DNA of 64,000 bases, from contig CM037841.1 in assembly GCA_021234535.1 (NCBI GenBank), forward strand, positions 15,148,825-15,212,824, written 5' to 3'. The DNA comes from Stichopus chloronotus. Its lineage: Eukaryota > Echinodermata > Holothuroidea > Aspidochirotida > Stichopodidae. Shown in pieces: positions 46,082 to 57,226 of this stretch (its first letter is position 1; every line of letters starts with the position of its first letter). A program made the translations under genes and the position numbers. A model generated the notes under the pieces. The model worked only from the letters and a program-made list of their open reading frames with translations, made no database searches and was not told the DNA's origin.

Positions 46082-46404
46082 ACTACCGTCTTTTTTGCAT
46101 TTCTGTTCTCTATTCTTGTTTTTTTTTTTTTTTTTGTATGTGTGTGTGCTTTTCTTTTGTTGTCTTGTATTTTCTGTCTGTCTTTAAGGGGTGTCAACAC
46201 CCACAAGCTCCTAGGAGCTTTCAGTTGCCACTCCTCAGTCTCTTACCTTTTATTTGTTAAGTAAAGTAATTATTTTATGAAGTGTCTAAGCATGATGATC
46301 CTTATATACTGTATTTTCGTTACTTTTTCCACTCTCAGAATATTGTTATGTCTTATATTATAAGTAAGAGATTGGAATAAAGTCATACCGAACTGAACTG
46401 AACT
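46082..46404 (+). promoter_or_regulatory. LINE 3' UTR with two palindromes and pentamer tail
   Basis: Contains GGGTGT-CA-ACACCC (46189-46202), the 16-bp perfect palindrome AAGCTCCTAGGAGCTT (46205-46220), and a terminal run of 'gaact'. Both palindromes recur at matching positions in the truncated copy (14886-14915). In this LINE group 3' hairpins and short repeats are thought to be recognised by the RT. Confidence 0.7.
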
Positions 46405-47470
46405 TTTAAATGAGCAATGACTATACATGCGAAGTTACTTATTTTGTGTTCATTTCTGATCGTTCAACTCTCATTATCTCTTTCTCAAGACTTACTTAGG
46501 GTGCGATGGCCCTCATTTTGTGGTCATCGTAACCACACATTGGGTGGACAAAGAAGGGAGGAACTGCAAAAATTGTGAGCATCCTTTGAATGTTCAATCC
46601 AATAAGTACATGATCACAAAGAGATAGAGTTTTACCCTGTCACTCTCATTTTGATCTTGGTCTGAGATAGAGACAATCACATTCGTATTATGACTTTCCG
46701 TTGTAAGATATGTAAAAAAGGCTTTTGCCAGTAATTTCAATCTTCGCCGACATGAATCCACGATACATGCAAGTAGTATATAGCTCTCAGATGCGCCGGT
46801 TACTGATAGCGAAGAAACTATGGCGGGTGACAAGATAAACAGAGGGAATGATGATTAATCGATTCTAGTACAGTTATTCTGTGTAAGATTTTGATCATAG
46901 TTTAGTTGTAATAAGTAATAATTGTAATGTTAATGATATGACGATGTGTTAGTAGTGCGTAAAGTGCCGAGGAACCCTCAGAGACGGCCCCGCCTCCATT
47001 CTCAAGGCGGTCCTGGGACCCCTCCCCTTCCCCTTTTTGGGGTTGCCTTTTCTGTGGAGACACCTTTTTTGGAGACGCATCTTTCTTTTAGGACGCCCCC
47101 TTCTTAAGGACCCACTTGAGACAGTATCGCCCTACTTGAAGTAGTTGGGGAGGCGATATTTTTGAATGATTGGTTGAATTTTTTATTTCTTTGATGATAA
47201 TTACATTATATATTTTTGGGCACCGTTTGATTTTAGGGGGGCTATTGTTAATCTCCGTGCAGAGCCATACATAGAGAGAGTTTGGTCAACTGTGTAACCG
47301 GTTTGGATTGGTCGAGAGGGGACAACGCCCACTTTGGACCTAAATTTTGTTTAGTCTGTAGTTGATCTTCATTACAGATTATACGCACACGTTATATGTA
47401 TCGAGCGTGGTACGGCGACGACGTTAGCGGGCCTTGGCCGAACCAAGAGGAAAAAAAGTGCGCACATAAA
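46405..47470. other. Unrecognised segment with G/C-rich island
   Basis: 46960-47160 is richer in G/C (rccc/ggag words) than its surroundings. On the minus strand 47256-47290 matches 55980-56012 ('ccaaactctctctat.ta.ggctctg'), so part of this region is a dispersed repeat. No coding sequence seen. Confidence 0.45.
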
Positions 47471-49163
47471 AACAAGAGGGCAATCCACGGAGTTGCATAT
47501 CTCATTGCCAACATGCTTTGACTTAAATACAGCGCATGCACATAGGGATTTGTAAATAGTTTACTGCAACCACATCACACATAGACGTAGTTCGGGGAAC
47601 TGGTTGTAAATGAGTGGCAAACATTCTTCAAGTATAAACTGGTGGTAAGCATCTCAATACTGATATCTACTGTAAGGTAGCAAACTTAAGGTTATAGCCT
47701 GGTGCTACTAGGCTCAAGTAACGATAACTAATGGCTCAAAAGTATCTGTGCATATTACGCTACATAACACAATTATAACATTGAGTTATTCCATGTAGGT
47801 TAGGCTAAGTGGTTACAGTTATATAAGAGGATATAAGAGCATCCCTCTATGGGTATTTGCACATAAGTCTCCTATTTACCTGTGCAGGGCCTGGTTCTGC
47901 TAAAATTATTGTTTGACGTACAAAAATGTTCTCATAAAAGACATTATCCACAGGAGCCAGTTCTGCTAAAGAGGTTTTGGCTAAAGTTAAAAAGGTGGTG
48001 TCTAGTATTGACCCAGATGCTGGCTCAAAGTTTGTTACCAAACAATCATACAGTTTCACCAGTTTACTATAAGAGTAATATACTGCATCTTCATTATTGT
48101 GTTCATAGGAACAACCTTGCAAAATTTGGTGTATATTTCTTAATTAGCTCTCAAGATATGGTGGAAATACAAATTTTGGGGCAAAATTGGCTTTTTTCTA
48201 ACAAAATCAGCAAATTTCACTCTCTTTAATACAAAAGTGATATACCTTGAATATTACATTTTCAAGTAAGTCCTTGCAAAATTTTGCATTAAATGCTCAA
48301 ACACATCGCAAGATATGCTGGAAATACAAATTTTGGGACAAAATTGGCTTTTTTCCTGAAAAATCAGCAAAATTCACTGGATTTATCATTACAGTAATAT
48401 TATATTGAACAATGTGTTTTCAGGTAAATCCTTACAAAGCTTTAAAGGCTGTAATGCATTACCCCAGACAGTTTCAATTCTCCCAACCACCTGCCTCTAG
48501 TCCCTCCCTCAGCCTGTCTTGCATTCCTCCACATGTGTAATCAAAACAATGGATCCCTGTGTACGCTGTGTAATACGAGCTGCTCTGTATCTTTCGAATT
48601 TGCTGGCAATCTAAGAGTACTGTAACTTAGAACCAGTTGAGAATTTTCCTTTCAGGGAGGTAAAAATGTAGCTTAAGGTGATGCAATACAGCCTTTAAGA
48701 TAATAGGTCTCATAGTTTTCAAGATATGCTGGAAACACAAATTTCGGGGCGAAATTGGCTTTTTTTCTAAAAAATCAGCAAATTTGACTCGATTTACCAT
48801 ACTACTAATACATCTCGCACATATTGGCATCATGCACAACCCTACCAAGTTTCAACTTAATCGCTCATACGCTTTTCAAACTATTCAGGAAAAACCACAA
48901 TTTTGACAGGTCCGGACGCACGCACGCACACACGCATTGGCACGGACACGTTTTCATTTATACCACCCAACAGGCCCCCCTGTACCCATGGCCACTTTAC
49001 CATGGAGTACCCCTGGGGTGTCGCTACTCACCCACTCCAAGCGTTTCCATGGCAACCATTCTCCCATGGGTGCACAGTATATGCATGGGTGCACAATATA
49101 TAGCTCCACTAGCCAAGTGACTACAATATCTCATCTAGCCCCTATAGGGCGATGAGATAAAAA
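47471..49163 (+). repeat. Family B element, complete copy 2
   Basis: Collinear with 35196-36948: same 5' start, same unique segment ('cctggt.ctgctaaaatta'), monomers, shortened CA tract (48912-48942), same 3' unique region, and hairpin ATCTCATC (49128-49135) with GATGAGAT (49151-49158). It carries one nested TTAA-flanked MITE at 48446-48694. The 3' hairpin differs from copy 1 by one base pair changed on both arms. Confidence 0.9.
48446..48694. mobile_element. piggyBac-type MITE with TTAA duplication
   Basis: 249-bp insert. Ends AGGCTGTAATGCATTACC and the complement of GGTGATGCAATACAGCCT match with two mismatches, and TTAA lies on both sides (48442-48445, 48695-48698). The uninserted monomer elsewhere reads 'ctttaagttaattggtct', which confirms precise TTAA insertion. 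Related copies: 26829-27067 and 37621-37860. No coding sequence; mobilised in trans if at all. Confidence 0.95.
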
Positions 49164-49463
49164 GTACACGCACATACGTGTGTTTTACAGATCGAAAAAC
49201 AAAAGAAAATAATAGAAAAACGTGAGGTTTTCACAGACAAGTAAAGACAAGCACATAAATGTGTGCTTCTCACATATACTTTGCAGTGCCGCCTGTTGAT
49301 GCAGAAAAACGGCTCATTTTTGTTTGAGATTTCATCGTGAATGATGGTCAATCAATGAGATATCTGAAAACAAATGTTGAACAAAGCAGACGACACTTAA
49401 GTGTATAAAGAATCACTTGAGAAACGAAAAAGTTATGACGATATTTGTGTGTAACTTTCGAAA

Positions 49464-52400
49464 ATGCCTTCTTGTGCTGCATGGAGATGCAGCAATCGGA
49501 CAGAAAATGGGGTTTCTTTGTATGGTTTCCCAACAAACCTTGCAAAAAGGAAACTATGGGAGGCAAAACTAGGAAAAACAAACTGGAAATCAAATGGAAA
49601 CAACACGAAACTCTGTAAGGTAGGCCTTGGCTTACGTTAGACATCTATAGCTATGACCAAATTAAAAGTCAAATACTTTTCAAAATTTGGCGTTAAAATT
49701 TAGGCACATCTGTCATTACGCCTTCGGTAAATGACACTCTATCAAAATATTACCAGGAGGCCTTCGTTAACGTGCACATTTAAACAAGACCTAGCTGCTG
49801 TTCGTGCATAAACTATAAGTACGCCAAAGTTAGGTTAACCTTTAAAGCTTAACCATTGTCAAATTTACTAACTAGAAACATTACCTTTAAAATTGACACA
49901 GATAGATTTAGTCATAGGGTAGGCCTAGGCCTACTTGCCTTCATTTAAACGACTGTCTTGCAAACTTAGTGACTGCAAGTTGAGGGTAGACCTAATCTAG
50001 GCAGCATACGTTCTAAGATTACTTTCACACCTATGTTTGCACTTGTCATTAAAATGACTGTTGACATAAAACTCACACACAGTTCCATGCATTAAACAAT
50101 TGTGTAACATGTGTGTTCTTCAAACAATGGGTCTGTCTACCTTTAGGTCAGTATACCTCACTGCTTGGGTAAACAGGGGCCTTTCTGTAAGTAACACAAA
50201 AAGCAGAATTTCTATGTAGCATTTCATTAAGGAGCAATATATTTATTTATTTAAGGCACACTTTGAGGAAGATCAATGCAAGATTGACTGCTCCAATGGA
50301 AAGAAGATATTGAAAAAAGGAGCTGTCCCAACCATTTTTTGTCTGAAACCAAATCCTGACAGGCGGAAGATGACAACGGAGGGAGGCATAGTCTGCAATG
50401 AAGATAAGATGGTGCAAAAGCAGATGGCTCTCATTGACCACCCCTATTCATCTCTGATACATACAAATGAACCTGGTGCGTGTCTCTTGAGTTAAATTTG
50501 CTTCATGTGGTGGAAGATGAAGGCATGTATGTTTTAATCAGTGAATGTACAGTATGTGTCTTAGTGTTCCAATTACAGTATGTACACAATGGTAGTGGGT
50601 TAAGGTAAGAATATCATCAAAAGGAAATGAAGAGAATCACAACTTCTTCTGTCATATGTGGAAGAAATTCATTGTCATAGATACACTCAATACTGTAATT
50701 ACTGAATTATACTCGAGATATATTTTTGACATAAGCTTTACTGGACACACTTTATATTCTTCAATGCAGATCAGTGTGTGAGACTCTTTACATTAAAAAC
50801 AGAACTCTTATTTTTATACCTTTGCAAGCACTGATGAAAAAAAATCATACCATACACAGTATGAGAAGTGAACTTATATTTAAAAAAAAACACATGTAGC
50901 ACAATATAGAAACAGCTCCCTTGCAGTACAGGTAGGGAGTGAAATAAATCAAACTTGTGACTGTTTACAATTGGTTTTAATATCCTTAATCCTTTTTTAT
51001 GCAGGAGAAATATGCAGCATACCACCTCTAAAACAAAGTAAAAGCAGTAGGTACTGCAGGTAATGGTAGACTTGGAATTCCTGCAAACAAGCAACGATTT
51101 GTTGTTGTTGTTGTTGTTGTTATTGGTTCATTGGAATTTACTGCTGTACAGAACAAAAAAAATATATTTTAATCTGTTACTATTTTTTTTCACTTTCTAT
51201 TTGAATTTCAGTATATAAAACAGACTGTAGTGATGACCCTACAACCACTGACAGTGATGTCAAACAAGAAGTTGATGATTTGCTACAAACAACAAGAAAT
51301 TCAGCACCACCAAAACATCGCAATAGGGGTATAAACAATCGTTTCATTCAGGCACAGAAAGAGCTTCGAAAGGTAAAGAGAGATAAGAAGGCGATACAGA
51401 AAAGTAAAAAATGCAAGAATGTGCCTTTCTTAAAGTCTTCAATCCTGATCAGTTAAAAGCACTCAGCAAAAAGAGCATGAGAGGATGCAGGTGGAGTAAT
51501 GCCACAATTAATACGAAAAGCACTACAAATTCGCTTTTCATGTGGACCAACAGGTTAATCACTTGCTCCAAAAGCAGAATCAACCACTTCCTTCATTGAA
51601 CACTCTACGAAGGAAAATGCAAAATCTAGAGTTTGCACCTGGTATCCTGAATGAAGTATTCAGAAAGTTAGAGATCAAGGTCCAAGCCATGAAGCATCAG
51701 GAGCGGGAGTGTTGTTTAACTCTCGATGAAATGTCTCTAACTCCGAGTATTGAATTTGACAACAGTAGTGGCACAATCATGGGAAATGTCACACTACCAG
51801 GAAATACGGGTGTTGCTTCACATGGTCTGGTTTTCATGCTAAGTGGGATTACAACACGATGGAAACAAGTGGTAGCGTACCACTACACTGGCTAATCATA
51901 TGATGGAGAAACAGTTAATCCCATCATAACAAGTTTTGTTCAAATGGCTCACAGAATAGGACTTCATGTTCTTGCTATAACCAGTGACATGGGCAGTATG
52001 AACAGAGCAATGTGGAGAAGCTTTGGGGTACTTTGGAAAAGATTGCCAAACCATCAACAAGATTTCACATCGATGTGAGTCCAGCCGCTATCTGTACTTC
52101 CTTGCAGATGTGCCACATGTTCTGAAGAATTTGAAGTCAGCACTTGTCAATGAACAGAATATCTGTATTCCTTCTGAAGTAGCAAATGCCTACAAACTGC
52201 CAAGCACAGAGATCAGTGTAAAACCACTGAAAGAACTTCTCAGCTTCCAGGCAGACAAAGACTTAAAATTAGCTCCCAAACTAACAGAAGCCATTCTTAC
52301 ACCATCTCACTTTCAAAAAATGAAGGTTTCACATGCACTGAATTTCTTCAGCATTTCTGCTGCTTCTGCTTTGAGATATCTGATTGAGTGCGAGGGCCAT

Positions 52401-53398
52401 GAAAAGTCTGCATTGACAACAGCATGGTTTTTAGAGCTATGCAACAGATGGTTCAATCTAATGTCCAGTCGACATCTTGTAATGGCCTTGAGCAAAGTTA
52501 ATCCCATTAAACACGAAGAGGCTATTCAATTCTTATCAAACATGATCAAGATATTCAAGGGGATAAAAGTTGGAAAGAAATGTGTATGGAAGCCCGTACA
52601 AACAGGGGTGATACTGTCCACTCAATCAATACTAGACATACAAGAAGAGATCCTGGAACGCAACCACACCGTATCTGCTCACCTCACGTTTTACTCAAGA
52701 CTGCCAAGAAAATTTATTCAGTTGCGTTCGCATGAAAAATCCAGTTCCTTCACCACTTGAGTTTAGGTATGCATTGCGTATAATCACTGTAGCACAGTTT
52801 CTCCACATTGCTCAAGCGGGCAACTACCAAGAAGATGAAAACGAATTTCTCGCAGAATTTGGTACTGATACCATACCACTAGCTACAGAGGATCACTCCA
52901 TCATCACTGATGTCATCCTAAGTCAAGAAGGATGTGCACAAGAATTATCTGCAGATGAGATAAACAGTCTGTACTATGTTGTTGGATACTGCATCACAAG
53001 AATACAAAGAAATGACAAACACTGCCCAGACTGTTTAAGCAGTATCAAATCCAGCACACCGTCATTGCCAGGTGCAGCAAAGCTGACCATATTTAAGGAA
53101 TACAAAGACTGGATGTTTGGTCCACCCAACAGAGGCAGCATTTCATTACATGCTGGCGTCTGAGAAGATCTTCAGACAGTTCAGCAGTGAAGACATATGT
53201 TTGATGGTTAATACCAAAAAACAACTGACGGCTATTAAGCATTCGGCAACTGCTGATTTCCATCAATTTCCAAACTGCCATGACATCAAAGGAAAGCTCC
53301 TATCCCGATTTCTTGGTGTCCGCCTTCATGTATTGTGTAAGAAGCTTATAGGTGAAATGAAACAAGAAATACAGAACAAAGGTCAGTTGCAGACCTAG
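49464..53398 (+). pseudogene. THAP/P-element-like transposase gene, broken
   Basis: Exon 1 (49464-49619) and exon 2 (50256-50475) splice in phase to give an N-terminal THAP zinc finger: MPSCAAWRCSNR, GVSLYGFP, then LCK-AHFEED and AVPTIF (C2CH). Exon 3 starts at 51212, phase-compatible. It holds the P-transposase parts: FNPDQLKAL and RWS, PLPSLNTLRRK, ECCLTLDEMSLTPS (first catalytic Asp region), GNVTLPGNTGVA, ITSDMGSMNRAMWRSFG, ADVPHVLKNL (second Asp region), LKLAPKL, and TTAWFLELCNRWF. The reading frame is broken at about 51410, 51530, 52025, 52740 and 53140, and by a TAA at 51893-51895. It is close to THAP9-type proteins in wording. The mobile ends were not found. It is more likely a decayed transposon than a domesticated gene. 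Confidence 0.92.
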
Positions 53399-55366
53399 GA
53401 AGTAAGAGTATTGCAATGAGGCAAATAGTTGAAAAATTGAAGTAATACACAATAGTACTCTACAACCACATCTGCATGTGATATGGTGCTTGATGTAATA
53501 TGCAAACAGCAAATACAGGTTCAGCCTGACTTGTTGCAAATTCTGATACAATATTACATGGGAAATCACTTGCTAATTCAAAGAAAGAGTAACTGGATTT
53601 TATGTATCTGTACTAAATACAAGTTAGTAAGCAATGTGAAGTCTGCAAAAAACACTTATATAGTAACTTGATACAGTAGACATTTGTTCATTTAGTTACA
53701 GTGAGTTTTAAATTTGAAGGAAATTTTGTCCCCTAGGTGCATGACTATGCAACTGTTACTAATGTATACATGGGTTTGAATTGTAATGCAATTAAACTAC
53801 TGTACATCTTATAGGTTGCAATATACATTGCCTTTTGCATCTTCTCACAGTTATTCTTAGTAGTCAAGTCTAATTCTGGTAGTTAAGCCAGGCTAAAAAG
53901 TAAGAGCTTCAAGTTGTATTCCATGAGTAATGAGAAATGACCACCAAATGGAAGAGTCAATTCTATTACTGCTAGGAACTTACTGTATATACTACTATTT
54001 TCATGTTATGGCTCAAGTTTGTCTATATTTGAACTGGAATATTTTTTCAACTTACATTATATTTTTATCATATCAAAATTTCTTTACCTTAACAGTGGAA
54101 ATCTCACAAAATTCAGTGCAAGCATCTTCATCATCTAAAATGCCAAACAATTACAAAGATGTTCTTTACATTAAATATTTTCCTAACTTATTTAAATACT
54201 TGAAGCAATACAATGAAAATTGAGCATGAAGAGTGACATTTTGCAAGTTGATCCTAAACAGCCACATGGAATATGCTCTGGACATTTCAACTATGCTCCT
54301 GTAAGTGCAACAGCCTAAGTACACACTTTGTGTAGTACTTATACCTTGTTTTCTCTGTTAGTGTTACATGTATAAGCATCACAAATTTTCGATTGCTTTC
54401 CTCTTTGCAATTATAAAAAAAAAATCTTTAAAAAAGGTAAAATTGTCTGTGTGCCAAACTGCAAGCCTAACAGATAACAATCATAAGTCAACCGTGGCAG
54501 TAAATTTGGAGTAACTATAGAATCCAGGGCCTAATGTCTGAATTGTTGTTGTTTATTTTGTATGTGATCTGAAGGTTTTGTCAATGTGTGACGGGATATA
54601 TTGCACGAGATTATACATATACAAACAATAAGAAAGCCTAGCCTATGTTGTGATCTTTTTCGGTCTTCACAGTGTTGTCAAATATGGATGTCTTGGGCAT
54701 TAATAGTAATCACTGCAATGGCATATAGTGTATATTGTTCAACGGCAAAGTTAAAACATTTTTGTGACTTGGAGGGCCATTTTCCAGCATTTTTTAAAAG
54801 TGGGTAGTGCTGCCATCACTTGTGCACCTGGTCGGCACTACAGGACAGACTGGACAGAGGGCTATTTCGAAGTTGGCAGAAATTTGAGAAAATATTTCAT
54901 AGTTTCTGGGACACAGCTACATGTATACTCTTAAACCGTACGAGGGGTAAAACGATGTAGGTCTTCGAAGGTCGTCCTGCATGGAGTTCTGTTGGTACTA
55001 CTAGCAGAATAAACTTAATTCTTTGCAAGTTTTAAATTTTACAGAAACCAAGTTCATCCTTAAGTTAGTCTCCGTTGGTTACGTTAAACTTACTTAGCCT
55101 GTTGGAAATATAGAGACCCTAACTAATTGCGGAATCATCGAGTATTGAGCAAACGCAAAGAAATGGTACCTCTCAAACTTCTGTTCCACTCGGTCAAATA
55201 TTCCCCCAGATCATACAGCCTTTTCCCCAAAGCCATCACGTCAGACTTCAGTCAGTTTTACGTGCATTTGCAAGTTCCAGATTACCACTGGTAGTATGTA
55301 ATATTGTAAAAATTGTTCACCTCACTTCTACCACGACTTCACACAAAACATAAATCCAGTAATTCC
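53399..55366. other. Unrecognised
   Basis: AT-rich. A donor-like GTAAGTG at 54301-54307 follows a short frame (ICSGHFNYAP), perhaps a stray exon or a decayed THAP fragment, but no acceptor or continuation supports it. Confidence 0.3.
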
Positions 55367-55370
55367 TTAA

Positions 55371-55737
55371 AGGGGCTCATTGAGTTGATATCAGTAAAGA
55401 TTGCGGTGATTTTGAAGTATACAAACACACGACAATACTCACAATTAACTTAATCAATCAAGTTTCACATCCAATAGTTACATGAAAACTGTCAAATTTT
55501 TGAATTTTTGACCGTTACTTGCTCTGATTGTGTGCATGTGAATGTACTAATGTGAAAATGTCTGGTCACAAAGTTTCAAAAACCAAATCTAATCGTTGGT
55601 TACTCACTCGTTAATGTTCCAACGTATGTAAAACTTTGGGATCCTTTTAGTTTCACTGTTTGTCATTAGTATGTGAAGGAAACTTGACCGGTTTAGAAAA
55701 ATTGAGTGAATTTCACAAAACAACTCAATGAGCCTCT
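55371..55737. mobile_element. TTAA-flanked MITE, second family
   Basis: 367 bp. Left end AGGGGCTCATTGAGTTG and right end CAACTCAATGAGCCTCT are 17-bp inverted repeats with one mismatch, bounded by TTAA at 55367-55370 and 55738-55741. Unrelated to the other TTAA family in the window. No coding sequence. Confidence 0.93.
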
Positions 55738-55979
55738 TTAACGGAATGCCAGTCTTACATTAATCTGAGAAATATAGTACGTTCGCTGAGTTTTTTACGA
55801 ATCAGTTATTTAATCCCACAAAGATTTGCCTGCGTTCTACGCAAGTAACGTTTACGTCCCCGCGATCCGCACACTGTGTGCACACGATAGTTCCTACTTC
55901 GCGCAACTGGTAAAACGTACTTCGCGCAACTGCTACAACCTGAACCTATTTTGCTCACTTGTGACGTCACAAAATGCCA

Positions 55980-56058
55980 GTTGGCCAAACTCTCTCTATA
56001 TACGGCTCTGCCGTCTTTACTTAGATAATTATCTAAGCGTCCTTCAGAGCCGTATATA
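55980..56058. repeat. Complex palindrome shared with 47256-47290
   Basis: Outer 14-bp arms TATATACGGCTCTG (55997-56010) and CAGAGCCGTATATA (56045-56058) are perfect complements. Inside lies an 18-bp perfect palindrome CTTAGATAATTATCTAAG (56020-56037). A partial second copy of the inner unit follows at 56065-56090. The left part occurs inverted at 47256-47290, so it is a dispersed repeat end. Confidence 0.92.
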
Positions 56059-57072
56059 TATGACTCTGGCGCCCTTACTAAGATAATTTATTTGGTAGAT
56101 ACCAAACTCCTATACAGTGTAGGGACACTTGTCCGGAATTGAAGCTCGTTTAGTGTACCCACTAGGATCGAACTTCCAGTCGTTTCGTTTAATGTGACTG
56201 GATGTACTTACTGTCCTACGACAACTCGACGACGCATCCGAGAAGCCAATAAGTGTCATAAATCACTTTTATCTACGACGGTAAGCAATAATTCACTGCT
56301 TTGGTGAGCTTTTTTAGAGCATCGTTACATATTTTCTTGAACTGTTATTTTTTTTATGGAACCATGGTAGAAAGTTATACAAAGCAGGAAAGTTTTCATG
56401 TGATAGTATTTGAGCGCATACTTGCTTTGCGCAATGTTACATTACGTTACACTGTAAACAGTGTGATGTAAGTGAGCTTGTCTGCAACGCACAGAGCAGT
56501 GTATCAGTACATAGTGCATAGATCAGTCTAGGCTATATATTGAATTGATAATGGTTTTTTACTGCGAGTATAGCTTGGATACTGCCGACCTGTACATTAC
56601 TAACCTCAAACTTCGTGCACCACACCGTTTGATATACTTGCTCGCACTAAACAACGCCTCTAGCTGCTACAACCACATTGATCTGTAGTGATTTAGATCC
56701 CTAGTTTCAAAACAATAATTTCCCAGCCATTTTAGGTAACTTTTTCAGGTTTTGATGCTCTCCACTCTAACGTTAGTCTGGTCCCCCTCCCTTTAATTAA
56801 TTAGACTATTAGAGTCAAGAAGAATAGAATATTGGGCCAACGTTCATCCTGCTAATTTATAACTGCCAGGTATGAAGCATAGGGCTAGTCACATACTAGT
56901 GAAGTACTACCTGCAGGCCAAAATATTACTAAAGAAAAACCTGATTTGTGTGATGTTCAACATCCTGTTATGTTTGTATGCTAACCTATGCTAGATTGGA
57001 AACATTCTTAGCCCTGGTCTTTTTGATTTTGTGATTATTTGTCCAATTTACTTTTCAGAATACCAGCAGTAG

Positions 57073-57225
57073 TTGGGACTGGTCACTGCTAGCCTTGTGA
57101 CAGACAGTGTGACAGAACTGTTTCCAGAAGAAGATGGTCAGAAAGACTTAATCAGACACAGAGGCTTCCTTTTAAAACAGACTTATGACAAGATTAAGCT
57201 GAAAGGATACTATGATTTGCAATAA
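57073..57225 (+). other. Possible terminal coding exon, unrecognised
   Basis: Open frame of 50 codons with a protein-like composition (ELFPEEDGQKDL, LLKQTYDKIKLKGYYDLQ) after an acceptor-like CAGTAG. Its TAA stop (57223-57225) overlaps AATAAA (57221-57226). A stronger acceptor TTTTCAG at 57052-57058 would instead place a TAG in this frame. A donor GTAAGC at 56281 could be the preceding exon, but it adds no ATG in frame. Either a last exon of an unidentified gene or a short non-coding transcript. Confidence 0.3.
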
Positions 57226-57226
57226 A

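Larger units (their letters stand above)
41557..46404 (+). mobile_element. CR1/L2-group LINE, both ORFs open
   Basis: A non-LTR retrotransposon with ORF1 (41749-42546), a pyrimidine-rich spacer (42785-42860), ORF2 (42902-46081) and a 3' UTR ending in 'gaactgaactgaact' rather than poly-A. The exact 5' end is uncertain; the start given here is placed after the hairpin at 41524-41556. A second, 5'-truncated copy at 14534-15102 defines the 3' boundary. Clade placement rests on the RT words and the microsatellite-like tail; finer assignment needs a phylogeny. Confidence 0.88.

Noticed and set aside
54240..54306. ICSGHFNYAP frame followed by GTAAGTG, possible second THAP exon
   Set aside because: Only one weak C-x-x-H-F resemblance, no upstream acceptor and no matching partner exon.
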